A stretch of 14,782 bases of DNA from Bacillus pseudomycoides DSM 12442 (lineage in GTDB: Bacteria; Bacillota; Bacilli; Bacillales; Bacillaceae_G): the NCBI RefSeq assembly GCF_000161455.1, contig NZ_CM000745.1, forward strand, positions 2,229,898 to 2,244,679. Reading direction: 5' to 3'. Positions 6,563-14,203 of the stretch are shown here, piece by piece. The translations under genes and the position numbers were made by a program. The stretch's first letter is position 1, and each line of letters starts with the position of its first letter. The notes under the pieces are model-generated. The model was not told the DNA's origin, ran no database searches, and worked only from the letters and a program-made list of their open reading frames with translations.

Positions 6563-7435
6563 ATGAACGAAATTCCAGTCACACTTAGCTTTGATGATGT
6601 AACTTTTAAATTAAAAGAATATCAAGATTTTGAATGGCTTGTGAAGCTTGGTAGAGTGTTTACTGTATTTGATCAACAAGATTCTGGCAATATATGCTTT
6701 GGTATTGAAATAGATGGTCAGAAAAGATTTGTTAAATATGCTGGTGCAAAAACAATGGAGTATTCGGGAAATCCAGATGCCGCTGTTACTAGATTAAAAG
6801 AAGCTATTTTTCTTTATGAAGAATTAAAACACGATCATCTAATCGAATTAATTGATCATTATGAAGTAGAAAACGGTTATGTGGCAATCTTTAATTGGTT
6901 TACCGGAGAATGCCTTCATTCCCATTGGTCATTTCCACCACTAGCGAAATATAGTAATCCTAGTTCTCCGTTCTATCGCTATAAACAATTATCAATTGAA
7001 GAACGTCTTATTTCACTAGATCATATTTTTTCTTTCCATGTTCATGTTGAAAGAAAAAATTATGTAGCAATAGATTTTTATGATGGAAGCATTTTGTATG
7101 ACTTTGAAACAAAGACAACAAAGATTTGTGATATCGATTTATATCAGAAGAAACCTTATATCAATACAATGGGAAGACTTTGGGGATCATCACGATTTAT
7201 GTCACCTGAGGAATTCGAACTTGATGCAGTGATTGATGAGAAAACAAATGTATTTAATATGGGAGCAATCGCTTTTGCGTTCTTAGGAGGGGAACTCGAT
7301 CGTTCTTTCACTAAATGGGAAGCAGGGAAAGAATTGTATGACGTAGCAGCTCGTACGATAGAAAAAAATAGAAATCAACGTTATGCATCAGTTGAAGAAT
7401 TTCACTTAGCATGGGAATTTGCTCGAAACAAATAA
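6563..7435 (+). CDS. Protein-kinase-fold protein with altered catalytic motifs
   Basis: A 290-aa soluble protein with the order of a Ser/Thr protein kinase. Visible parts: a glycine-loop remnant LGRVFTVF (29-36); a Lys in RFVKYAG (Lys58) at the ATP-lysine position; a helix C region with Glu80 in RLKEAIFLYEEL; the string LIELIDHYEVENGYVAIFNWFTGE, which looks like the hinge; a catalytic loop VAIDFYDGSILYDF in which Asp171 fits the catalytic Asp, but Lys becomes Tyr173 and Asn becomes Ser176; CDID (189-192) in place of DFG, keeping Asp190; and FMSPEE (212-217) as the APE motif. Most ATP-handling residues stay, so it may bind ATP and phosphorylate a protein or small molecule, or be a pseudokinase. 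No membrane segment or PASTA domain is seen. GAGGTG upstream supports the start. Confidence 0.75.
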   Translation: MNEIPVTLSFDDVTFKLKEYQDFEWLVKLGRVFTVFDQQDSGNICFGIEIDGQKRFVKYAGAKTMEYSGNPDAAVTRLKEAIFLYEELKHDHLIELIDHYEVENGYVAIFNWFTGECLHSHWSFPPLAKYSNPSSPFYRYKQLSIEERLISLDHIFSFHVHVERKNYVAIDFYDGSILYDFETKTTKICDIDLYQKKPYINTMGRLWGSSRFMSPEEFELDAVIDEKTNVFNMGAIAFAFLGGELDRSFTKWEAGKELYDVAARTIEKNRNQRYASVEEFHLAWEFARNK

Positions 7436-7486
7436 CAATTCAAAAGTAATCACAGTCCTCATTCCAATAATTAAAACATGAAGAAG

Positions 7487-7515
7487 TTGTATTTTTCCGG
7501 TATAATACTTATAGT
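7487..7515 (+). promoter_or_regulatory. Candidate promoter of the KinB-like gene
   Basis: TTGTAT (7487-7492), 17-bp spacer, TATAGT (7510-7515), 30 bp before the start codon. A TATAAT at 7501-7506 lies inside the spacer and could be an alternative -10, but it has no good -35. The presence of a promoter here means the gene need not depend on read-through from the upstream kinase-fold gene. Confidence 0.4.
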
Positions 7516-7545
7516 ACTGAAAACTACAATAATGAGGCATGCTAG

Positions 7546-8811
7546 ATGAATTTTGTATACATTAACCAAAACGTATTAAATAATCTGCTTTACATTTTAA
7601 GCAGCATCTTTGTTTTTTATTTTATATATAATAATGAAATATTTTTTAAAAACTATAAAAAGATTCTTATCATTATATGCACTAGTATACCATTGATTTT
7701 ATGTATGAAATTCCCTATATACATAGACGAAAACTGCGTTCACGACTTAAGACAGATCCCTTTTTTAATAGGTACACTTTATGGTGGTTTACCAGTTGGG
7801 ATCGCTTTATTATCTATCATGTTATTGATTCGGTTTGTTTTTTATGGTGTTAACTTTTTAACAGTTATTGTTTATATTACCATGCTTATTTTCACTGCCT
7901 ATTCTTCTTCTAAATTTAATCAATTAAACAGAAGAAAGAAGCTTATCATGTCAATGACTTTACCTTTTTTCCTTGCTTTACTTACAACCTTTATCGCTGT
8001 TGTTCTGTCAGATTTCCCAATTACAAATTCATATATCACTTATTTTATTCTACTCCCTCCAATTGTCATGTTATTTGTTGTATATATAAATGAGGTTTTA
8101 AGAGATGCCGTTATTATGAGGTCTAAATTAGTAAAGATGGAGAAGATGGAGATTGTGAGTCAACTTGCTGCGAGTATTTCACATGAAGTAAGAAATCCTC
8201 TTACCGTAGTAAAAGGTTTTACTCAACTCCTTAAAACTCCAGATTTACCACAAGAATCGCGAGAACAATATATTGAACATATTCTTGGAGAGCTAAACCG
8301 CGCTCAGGTTATCATTGATGACTACTTAACATTTGCTAAGCCAGCATCACAAAAAGTTGATAACATTGTAATAGATCAAGAATTAAAAAGAATAATAAGT
8401 ATGATGATGCCATTATGTAATATGAATTCTATAAATGTTTCTGAGAATTTAGTAACAGGTTCCATCACTGGGAATACACAACATTTTCAGCAATGCTTTT
8501 TAAACCTAATAAAGAACAGTATTGAAGCGATGCTAAATGGCGGAAAACTAAGTATCAAATCATCTGCTTGTGAAAACAAAATTACTATTGTCATTAAAGA
8601 CAGTGGAATTGGGATGACACAAGAGCAAATCAATCGATTTGGTGAACCTTATTTTAGTACAAAAACAAGAGGAACAGGTTTAGGTACGATGGTTGCAGTA
8701 AAAATCATTGAAACGATGAATGGTACTTTAGATATAAATAGTATTGTTAATAAAGGAACCACTTTAACGATCACATTTCCACAAAATAATGAGATTGCTA
8801 AAAAACACTAA
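7546..8811 (+). CDS. KinB-like sporulation sensor histidine kinase
   Basis: Orphan membrane histidine kinase, 421 aa, close in length and plan to B. subtilis KinB. The N-terminal 185 residues form about six membrane helices (roughly 12-28, 38-54, 73-94, 102-119, 136-154, 163-181) of the 5TMR-LYT sensor type. Then HisKA with SISHEVRNPLTVVKGF, phospho-acceptor His213; N box LNLIKNSIEAM (Asn324); G1 DSGIGM (352-357); F box FGEPYFSTK; G2 GTGLGTMVAVKIIE (377 on). All catalytic motifs are present. The H box HEVRNPLT is the form found in Bacillus kinases that feed Spo0F, so phosphate entry into the sporulation phosphorelay is the likely role (inferred). No regulator gene is adjacent. GAGG stands 8 nt before the ATG. 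A clear terminator follows. Confidence 0.85.
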   Translation: MNFVYINQNVLNNLLYILSSIFVFYFIYNNEIFFKNYKKILIIICTSIPLILCMKFPIYIDENCVHDLRQIPFLIGTLYGGLPVGIALLSIMLLIRFVFYGVNFLTVIVYITMLIFTAYSSSKFNQLNRRKKLIMSMTLPFFLALLTTFIAVVLSDFPITNSYITYFILLPPIVMLFVVYINEVLRDAVIMRSKLVKMEKMEIVSQLAASISHEVRNPLTVVKGFTQLLKTPDLPQESREQYIEHILGELNRAQVIIDDYLTFAKPASQKVDNIVIDQELKRIISMMMPLCNMNSINVSENLVTGSITGNTQHFQQCFLNLIKNSIEAMLNGGKLSIKSSACENKITIVIKDSGIGMTQEQINRFGEPYFSTKTRGTGLGTMVAVKIIETMNGTLDINSIVNKGTTLTITFPQNNEIAKKH

Positions 8812-8822
8812 CATTTTGATTT

Positions 8823-8847
8823 AAAAGGAGCTTCCTATGCTCCTTTT
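8823..8847 (+). terminator. Terminator of the KinB-like gene
   Basis: AAAAGGAGC (8823-8831) pairs with GCTCCTTTT (8839-8847) over a 7-nt loop, 11 bp after the stop codon, followed by further T residues. Confidence 0.85.
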
Positions 8848-8849
8848 TA

Positions 8850-9018
8850 CTTTTCACTACATAAATTGAAATTTTAATCAATGTTTTTTCTCCATCCCCC
8901 ACTGATTATTAGCCTTCACTAATCAGGTATTTACTAACATTTCATCTCCCGCCTAACTTCATTGTTTTCGATGATTTTTAAAGCGGGAATATTACTACTA
9001 GTTAATACAAAATAAGAT
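8850..9018. repeat. Hairpin-rich intergenic repeat candidate
   Basis: No ORF of note. Two inverted repeats are visible: CTGATTA/TAATCAG (8902-8908, 8920-8926) and TCCCGC/GCGGGA (8947-8952, 8983-8988). The GC-rich patches stand out from the AT-rich gap. GCGGGAATATTACT (8983-8996) resembles the start of the window. From memory this style matches the non-coding dispersed repeats of the B. cereus group; the family is not assigned. Confidence 0.45.
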
Positions 9019-9219
9019 ATGCTTTTCATAAACCTTGGCTTAAATTTTTTATATATGAACCCTCCTATAAAAGGTCCTGGCTATAGCTAACTTGAAGGTA
9101 TTCCTTCTTTACTCTATTTTTTATTACCTAACATAGTTGTACCACTTCTCGTATATTTACTCATTAGGTTTTACATTCGCAAGACTCCATCCGCATCAAT
9201 CACCGGTACGGAAAAATAA
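9019..9219 (+). pseudogene. Broken gene fragment for a small membrane protein or the C-terminus of one
   Basis: One frame reads MLFINLGLNFLYMNPPIKG to a TAA at 9088-9090, then continues LEGIPSLLYFLLPNIVVPLL and LVYLLIRFYIRKTPSASITG to a stop at 9217-9219. The part after the internal stop is a convincing membrane helix with a basic flank, at a clean stop codon, which suggests real former coding sequence. No ribosome binding site precedes the ATG at 9019. The fragment follows directly on a repeat-like region, so loss of the 5' part through insertion or deletion is likely. I do not recognise the parent family. Confidence 0.4.
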
Positions 9220-9230
9220 TTCGAAATATT

Positions 9231-9291
9231 TAGGAGGGATAACTTGAGCGCTCACTACTCTTTCACATATCAATTATCAAACGGAGCCTGA
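9231..9291 (+). pseudogene. Strong ribosome binding site with a 15-residue ORF, probable gene remnant
   Basis: TAGGAGGGATAAC (9231-9243) is a near-ideal ribosome binding site placed for a TTG start at 9244. It begins 11 bp after the preceding broken frame, as in an operon. The frame codes only LSAHYSFTYQLSNGA before TGA at 9289-9291, which lies inside a small hairpin. This looks like the head of a lost downstream gene rather than a functional peptide, though a leader peptide cannot be excluded. Confidence 0.35.
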
Positions 9292-9298
9292 TAGCTCC
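9283..9298 (+). terminator. Small terminator-like hairpin after the remnant
   Basis: GGAGC (9283-9287), loop CTGATA, GCTCC (9294-9298), then TTTCCC. The stem is only 5 bp with a weak T tail. It overlaps the stop codon of the mini-ORF. Confidence 0.35.
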
Positions 9299-9356
9299 TT
9301 TCCCATTAAATATTTAGCACAATAAACGCATATAACTTCGAAATAAATATACTTTT

Positions 9357-10151
9357 TTATGGGTAAAGAAAAAGTCTCATCTCAGTATGAATAAAAGCAA
9401 ACTGCTGAATCATTTCATTTAGGCATCTCGCTGCTTTTGTAGGAATTTGATGCTTTACGTTATCAATGAATTTTAATTCATTACATGGCAATTTTTCATG
9501 TAGTAATTTGGCATGACTATAAAATATTTTATCTTTCTTACCATACACCAACAAAACCGGAAGCTGAATATTTCTAAGCTGATTAGTACAATCATAATGC
9601 AAACTATAACAATAATACTGCCAGATATTTTTGGCATTCCCTTTTCGTGCCTCTTTAAACATCTTTCTGAACAATTTATGTGTATTTGAGTTGCTCCATG
9701 AAATAGACCATGCTAAAAATGAAACTGCCCCCGCTTTCGCAAGTTTCACGCCAAGTGAAATCTTATTCTTTAGATATCCATCCCTCACTTCTGACATTCC
9801 CCCGATTAGAATACCTCCTAACGCTCTTTCAGCAAAGGCCAATAAAAATTCTAATGCGACAGAGCTTCCAGTCGAATATCCACATACAAATGCTTTCTTA
9901 ATCTCTAAATGATCCAACAAACATCTAATGTCTTCAGCAATCAGTGGATAGGTTATCGGTTGTTTTGAATACTGACTCCTTCCGTGTCCTCTAATATCAA
10001 AAGCAATCACCTTAAAATTTTGGGATAATCCCTCTATTTGATACTCAAAATTCACACATGTAAGTACAGGAGGATGAATAAAAACAATAGGAACCCCTTT
10101 TCCCTTAACGATATAGTACAGACTACTACCATCTACATCCAACATTGGCAT
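9357..10151 (-). CDS. Alpha/beta hydrolase
   Basis: A 264-aa soluble hydrolase of the alpha/beta fold, substrate unknown. Seen from the ATG at 10151: FIHPP (24-28) as oxyanion region, FDIRGHGRS (51-59), nucleophile elbow CGYSTGSS with Ser93, acid Asp207 in YGKKDKIF, and His234 in NVKHQIP. The triad is complete and in the usual order. A cap region lies between about 125 and 190. The frame extends four codons upstream to a GTG, but GAGGTGATT lies 6-8 nt before the ATG at 10151 and overlaps that GTG, so the ATG is the better start. The C-terminus after about 245 is unusual, with no clear family pattern. It is a single-gene unit on the minus strand; no clear minus-strand terminator follows. Confidence 0.88.
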   Translation of the reverse strand: MPMLDVDGSSLYYIVKGKGVPIVFIHPPVLTCVNFEYQIEGLSQNFKVIAFDIRGHGRSQYSKQPITYPLIAEDIRCLLDHLEIKKAFVCGYSTGSSVALEFLLAFAERALGGILIGGMSEVRDGYLKNKISLGVKLAKAGAVSFLAWSISWSNSNTHKLFRKMFKEARKGNAKNIWQYYCYSLHYDCTNQLRNIQLPVLLVYGKKDKIFYSHAKLLHEKLPCNELKFIDNVKHQIPTKAARCLNEMIQQFAFIHTEMRLFLYP

Positions 10152-10833
10152 GTATGTAATCACCTCAACAATCTAAAATTATTACTCTTTTTCAAAAAAA
10201 CAGTAACTCTAAAAAATGATGCATACTAAAAATTGATTTTAGTACATGAGTATTTTCCTTTTGTTATTAATTTCTTTATAATTTGTTAGCTATAAGCTGT
10301 CGATATTATTCTGTTATACGTTCCTGATAACGTTGAAGCTGATTTTCGTTTAAAAAAAATGAATTTAGTCGCTCCTCAAGTTTTTCTTTTAATCTTTTCA
10401 TTTATTTAAACAGAAAAACAGATGGTCTTTTTTTTGAATGTTAGCTATAAAATAACCTCTTACAGTACACTTGACGATGTGTCTTTTCACTCATTTCTGT
10501 TATTATGTGGCACTTCTTTATTTCTATTCTGGCAACTATTTAGAATAAATTACGATGGATTTTCCTTATGAATCACACATAAAATTAAAATAATTCTTTT
10601 TAATCCCATTTTTCAATATACTGCATCTCATTGATTAAATAAACATTATGTAAATGAATTTCAAATCCTTATTTATCTGTGCATGTTTCCCTTTGTAATG
10701 AGTAAACTTAGGGTTTTTAGGAAAAAAGAATCAAGAAATGTTAGCATAAATTCCGATAAAATATTGCAACATAAATCATGTGAAATTGAACTTAGTGTTT
10801 CTTTTTCCTAATTATCTTTACAGGGGGTAAAAA
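10152..10833. other. Long gene-less gap with a 12-bp direct repeat
   Basis: About 680 bp of AT-rich DNA. It holds TGTTAGCTATAA twice in the same orientation (10284-10295 and 10439-10450), exactly 155 bp apart. Between the copies, a minus-strand frame at 10306-10401 would code for 31 residues, starting MKRLKEKLEERL and ending YQERITE. This is protein-like in composition but has no ribosome binding site. The 100 bp before the gene at 10834 should hold its promoter; I see no clear consensus. No RNA gene is recognisable. Confidence 0.5.
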
Positions 10834-11145
10834 ATGAATACTCTTAACTTCTTGATGTCACTATTCAATTCTGGAAGAAGAACTCAGCAAATGTTTAAAT
10901 TATTTAGAAATAGACGGAATAACAATAGAAGCTGGATTTGGTTTTCTTTACTAGGATTAGGAACAGTTTTTAGTGTAGTAGCAACACGTAATTCAAATAT
11001 GATGAAACCTATTCAACGTTTGTTCCAAGGCGTTCAAAATACAACAAAAACATTTATTCCATCCAAAGTAAATTTGGCAAATATAGAATTTGCCGATGAA
11101 ATTACGCCTAACAGTCAAAAGAGACTGGGTAATCAAAGCCAATAA
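10834..11145 (+). CDS. Small single-span membrane protein, unknown function (DUF3918-like helix region)
   Basis: A 103-aa protein behind an excellent ribosome binding site (AGGGGG, 6 nt before ATG). The N-terminal 35 residues are strongly basic (GRRTQQMFKLFRNRRNNNRS). One membrane helix follows at about 34-51 (WIWFSLLGLGTVFSVVA), then RNSNMMKPIQRLFQGVQN and a polar tail ending LGNQSQ. The stretch from the helix to QRLF resembles the tiny YrzQ/DUF3918 proteins of Bacillus as I remember them, but the long N- and C-terminal parts are extra, so the match is tentative. Positive residues before the helix suggest a cytoplasmic N-terminus. It converges on the yjcZ-type gene and shares a terminator with it. 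Confidence 0.75.
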   Translation: MNTLNFLMSLFNSGRRTQQMFKLFRNRRNNNRSWIWFSLLGLGTVFSVVATRNSNMMKPIQRLFQGVQNTTKTFIPSKVNLANIEFADEITPNSQKRLGNQSQ

Positions 11146-11254
11146 CTATCGTGAATAATAAAAACTCGCCTTTTAGTCACAAGTATTTACAATATTAAAA
11201 AATTATGTAAATTGAACGAATTTTCCGGAAATTACCTTATTATTTCGGTGAAAT

Positions 11255-11300
11255 TTCAACATAAAAAAAGGAGCATAGCAGCTCCTTTTTTTATGTTGAA
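11255..11300. terminator. Bidirectional terminator with a perfect 20-bp stem
   Basis: Stem 11255-11274 with 11281-11300 around the 6-nt loop ATAGCA. The core is AAAAAAAGGAGC / GCTCCTTTTTTT, giving a T-run on either strand. It lies 109 bp after the plus-strand small membrane protein gene and 105 bp after the minus-strand yjcZ-type gene, and suits both. Confidence 0.85.
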
Positions 11301-11392
11301 TCTCGTATTGATACTAAAAAAGTATCTTTAATGTTTTTTCTGATTACATGATTCTGTGACGAATGATTAAAAAGTTATATGTTTTTAATACC

Positions 11393-11416
11393 CTCAGCCT
11401 CAGCCTCAGCCCCAGC
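11393..11416. repeat. Hexanucleotide tandem repeat over the yjcZ stop codon
   Basis: Plus strand CTCAGC three times (11393-11410), followed by one imperfect unit CCCAGC (11411-11416). On the coding strand this gives in-frame GGC TGA units. The repeat is the most GC-rich patch of this area. Confidence 0.75.
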
Positions 11417-11504
11417 AGCTGCATCCAACAATAATTAATAAAATAAATAACACAACTAATAAAGCAAAACTTCCACCAAAACCACAAGAACCACCGAAAC
11501 TCAT
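11406..11504 (-). CDS. YjcZ-family sporulation miniprotein
   Basis: A 32-residue ORF starting at 11504 behind AGGAGGAGA. It begins MSFGGSCGFGGSFALLVV and ends IIVGCSCWG. A Gly/Ser/Cys-rich head followed by the helix FALLVVLFILLIIVG is the hallmark of the YjcZ family of tiny sporulation-associated membrane proteins found in many copies in Bacillus. Cysteines at 7, 28 and 30 are unusual in number for so small a product. The stop TGA lies inside a GGCTGA hexanucleotide repeat, so the frame meets two further TGA codons right after it. Expression during sporulation is expected from the family; I see no firm sporulation sigma promoter. Confidence 0.88.
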   Translation of the reverse strand: MSFGGSCGFGGSFALLVVLFILLIIVGCSCWG

Positions 11505-11609
11505 ATTCTCTCCTCCTTTTAGTATAAAACTAATGGATAATGAAATTGATCGTTTATTAACAGGTTCGTATTATACAGTATGTTTCTATGTCATTTTTGA
11601 GCATGTCTT

Positions 11610-11654
11610 GGATAAATTTAAAAAGGCATTGCTCTGAGCGCCTAAATTTTATCC
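11610..11654 (-). terminator. Candidate terminator of the ECF transporter operon
   Basis: On the minus strand GGATAAAATTTAGGC, a loop containing GCTCAGAGC, then GCCTTTTTAAATTTATCC form an imperfect stem with bulged A/T residues, 18 bp after the ecfT stop codon. The inner AGGC/GCCT pair is followed by TTTT. Confidence 0.5.
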
Positions 11655-11672
11655 CAATAACATCCAGAAAAC

Positions 11673-12500
11673 TTACAATGGATACCAAAACCCTTTGAAA
11701 ATATTGAACTTTAGGTAAATGGCCAGTACTAAAATTATAATGCCGATAACGAGCCCTAGATAATCCTCTTGTTTTGCTTTTGTTGTAAAATACCATGTTC
11801 GCTTCTCTTTTTTTCCGAATCCTCGTAAGTCCATTGCATTTGAAACCGTATCAATTCGCTCTAAAGAATGAATAACAAGTGGCCAAAAGATGAGTACCCG
11901 ATTTTTAATACGTTCCCAAAAATTCGTCTCTCCTCTTTCAAATGGTACACCTCTTGCTTCTTGAGCGTGCTTAATCAATTTGTATTCCGCTTGTATATTC
12001 GGTATGTAACGAAGCGCAATGTTTATTGCATAGGCAATCTTATATGGTAAGCCAATTTTATGCAGGCTGCTAGCGAACTCACTTGGATGTGTCGTGTATA
12101 TGAAAATAAGTGTAAATGGTAATAACGTAAAATACTTTAATGAGAGCGTAAGAGCATAAAATAGTGTTTCAAATGTAATCGTAGCATATCCAATATGCAA
12201 GAATGCTGTACTTGTACCAGTTAACTCAGATCCATGAGTTGGTGTAATCAATAAAATCATCATTGAATTTAGCATACTAAATGTGAAAATAACACTAAAT
12301 ATAATTACAATTTTTTTTATAGGGATTTTAGCGATCACTAATCCTAAACAACCAATGAAAAACAAGCATAATAAAATACGAAAATCAAAAAATATAAACG
12401 TAAGAGTCATCCAAATTATAAATAACAACAATTTAATTGCGCCGTCCATACGATGAAAATATGTATGATTATCTATATAAAATAAATCTGCTTTATTCAT
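11673..12500 (-). CDS. ECF transporter transmembrane protein EcfT
   Basis: The coupling membrane subunit of an energy-coupling factor transporter, 275 aa from the ATG at 12500, which has GGAGAGGGG just upstream; the frame extends 13 codons further but without a ribosome binding site. About five membrane segments are visible (near 20-37, 41-57, 63-86, 112-135, 248-265). Two cytoplasmic coupling motifs are present: HAQEARGV (Ala182-Arg183-Gly184) and AMDLRGFG (Arg226), the EcfT signature that contacts the ATPases. The gene overlaps the end of the ATPase gene by 8 bp, so the two are translationally coupled. It is the last gene of the operon. Confidence 0.92.
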   Translation of the reverse strand: MNKADLFYIDNHTYFHRMDGAIKLLLFIIWMTLTFIFFDFRILLCLFFIGCLGLVIAKIPIKKIVIIFSVIFTFSMLNSMMILLITPTHGSELTGTSTAFLHIGYATITFETLFYALTLSLKYFTLLPFTLIFIYTTHPSEFASSLHKIGLPYKIAYAINIALRYIPNIQAEYKLIKHAQEARGVPFERGETNFWERIKNRVLIFWPLVIHSLERIDTVSNAMDLRGFGKKEKRTWYFTTKAKQEDYLGLVIGIIILVLAIYLKFNIFKGFWYPL

Positions 12501-14193
12501 AATCCCCTCTCCTTTTTGCCTCCATATACATTTGTACAAAAACGTCTGGAAAAGGAACTTTACTCAAATTCGCTAAAGTTGTTAGCGAACTCTCCTGTAA
12601 ATTAGCTTGTTGTAATACTTCGCTATTTGTTAATACGTTTGGAACAGTATCATTAGCAAGTATTTTCCCTTTATGAAGGACAACTGCACGGTCTGCATAT
12701 TCTAAAGCTAGATTCATATCATGTGTAATAAAGATGAATGATATTCCTTGTGCCGCTAGTAGGCTTATACAAGACATAAATTGTTTATAATGAAAATAAT
12801 CTTGTCCTGCTGTTGGCTCGTCTAATATGATAAGCTTCGGATTCCTTGTTAAAACCGATGCAATGGTAAGCCTCTTTTTTTGTCCGTAACTTAACGCTTG
12901 AATAGGCCAATTTCGGAATGGATATAATCCACAAATTCGCAATGCATCTTCTACGCGTTTATTTATTTCTGCGCTAGAAGTCTTCTTTAATTTTAATGAA
13001 AAAGCAACTTCATCCCAAACAGTAGATTGTGTAATCATATGATTAGGATTTTGCATGACATAGGAGATCACTTCTCCACGCTTTCGAATAGACCATGAAC
13101 TTATATTTTCATTATCAAGTACAATTCCCCCTTCCTTCGCTTTGTTCATTCCCGTTAATGTATGTGCAAATGTAGACTTACCTGCACCATTATGGCCTAA
13201 TAATGCTACAATTTCTCCCTTTTGTATAGAGAGTGTTATATCCCTTAATGTAAAATCTTTTTGCGAATATGAAAATGATATATTTTCTATTTCACATAAG
13301 ATTTCTTTTTTTTGTTGTTCTTTAAACATGGTAGAATTTAACATCCATTGCTTAATCGCTTTATTCACATTTCCATGATCTAAACTTTCAATTGGATATA
13401 ATTCTTCATCTAAAATATTCATTCTTATATTTTTTAATGCTTCAATATATACAGGTTCTCTTAACCCTATTTTTTGTAGCATGTTTGTTTGTAAAATTCT
13501 TTTTGGTGAATCAACCGCTACAATTTTTCCTTCTTCTATTAATATGATTTTATCAAGGTCTAATTTTAATATTTCTTCTATTCTATGCTCAATAATAACA
13601 ACTGTTTTATTAAATTGTTGATGCACCTTTCGTATAAGTTCTACTGTTTTCAAACTACTCATGGGGTCTAAGTTTGCTAATGGCTCATCAAATAGTAATA
13701 TGTCAGCTTCTGTTGTTAACAGTCCAGCAAGAGAAACAGTTTGTTTTTGACCACCAGATAATTCATGCGGGCTTCGTAGATGAAACGTATGCATCTGTAC
13801 TTTCTGTAGTGAGTCCATAACAACAGCCTTCATTTTCTCCTGTTCTACACAATCGTTTTCTAATGAGAAAGCAACATCTTCTCCTACGGTTAAACCAATA
13901 AACTGAGAATCTTGATCTTGTAAAATAGTTCCTACATGCTTGCTTTGCTCAAAAATACTACCTTTTCGCGGATCCTTACCACATATTGAAATGTTCCCAG
14001 TACTTGATCCCTCATATGAAAAAGGGATAAGCCCATTTATACAATGGGCCAATGTTGATTTTCCTGATCCACTTCGACCGGCAATCAATACTTTTTCACC
14101 TGGATAAATACGGAATGTAACATCCTTTAAAGTAGGTTCTGTCACTTGTTTATATTGAAATGTAAATTGTTCAAAGGAAATAATCGGCTTCAT
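12493..14193 (-). CDS. ECF transporter double ATP-binding protein (fused EcfA pair)
   Basis: Two complete ABC ATPase halves in one 566-aa chain, joined by a linker at about 245-300, replacing the separate EcfA1 and EcfA2. First half: Walker A GRSGSGKST (39-47), signature LSGGQKQ (145-151), Walker B LLFDEP (166-171), switch His203. Second half: Walker A GHNGAGKST (333-341), signature LSYGQKKR (434-441), Walker B LIILDEP (454-460), His491. Both sites look able to hydrolyse ATP; the second signature has Tyr in place of the first Gly, which I believe is common in EcfA-type second halves. The frame starts at a TTG at 14214, but AGGGAG lies 6 nt before the ATG at 14193, 10 bp after the S-component stop, so I use that. 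B. cereus group genomes carry this fused form. Confidence 0.93.
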   Translation of the reverse strand: MKPIISFEQFTFQYKQVTEPTLKDVTFRIYPGEKVLIAGRSGSGKSTLAHCINGLIPFSYEGSSTGNISICGKDPRKGSIFEQSKHVGTILQDQDSQFIGLTVGEDVAFSLENDCVEQEKMKAVVMDSLQKVQMHTFHLRSPHELSGGQKQTVSLAGLLTTEADILLFDEPLANLDPMSSLKTVELIRKVHQQFNKTVVIIEHRIEEILKLDLDKIILIEEGKIVAVDSPKRILQTNMLQKIGLREPVYIEALKNIRMNILDEELYPIESLDHGNVNKAIKQWMLNSTMFKEQQKKEILCEIENISFSYSQKDFTLRDITLSIQKGEIVALLGHNGAGKSTFAHTLTGMNKAKEGGIVLDNENISSWSIRKRGEVISYVMQNPNHMITQSTVWDEVAFSLKLKKTSSAEINKRVEDALRICGLYPFRNWPIQALSYGQKKRLTIASVLTRNPKLIILDEPTAGQDYFHYKQFMSCISLLAAQGISFIFITHDMNLALEYADRAVVLHKGKILANDTVPNVLTNSEVLQQANLQESSLTTLANLSKVPFPDVFVQMYMEAKRRGDYE

Positions 14194-14203
14194 TGTAATC
14201 TCC

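Noticed and set aside
9631..9912. Plus-strand ORFs inside the hydrolase gene
   Set aside because: Antisense to a hydrolase with a full catalytic triad; no start signals.
10306..10401. 31-residue minus-strand ORF, MKRLKEKLEERL...
   Set aside because: Composition looks like protein, but there is no ribosome binding site and no partner; kept only as part of the gap description.
11557..11796. Minus-strand 79-codon ORF
   Set aside because: Overlaps the EcfT C-terminus in another frame and extends through its terminator; no translation signal.
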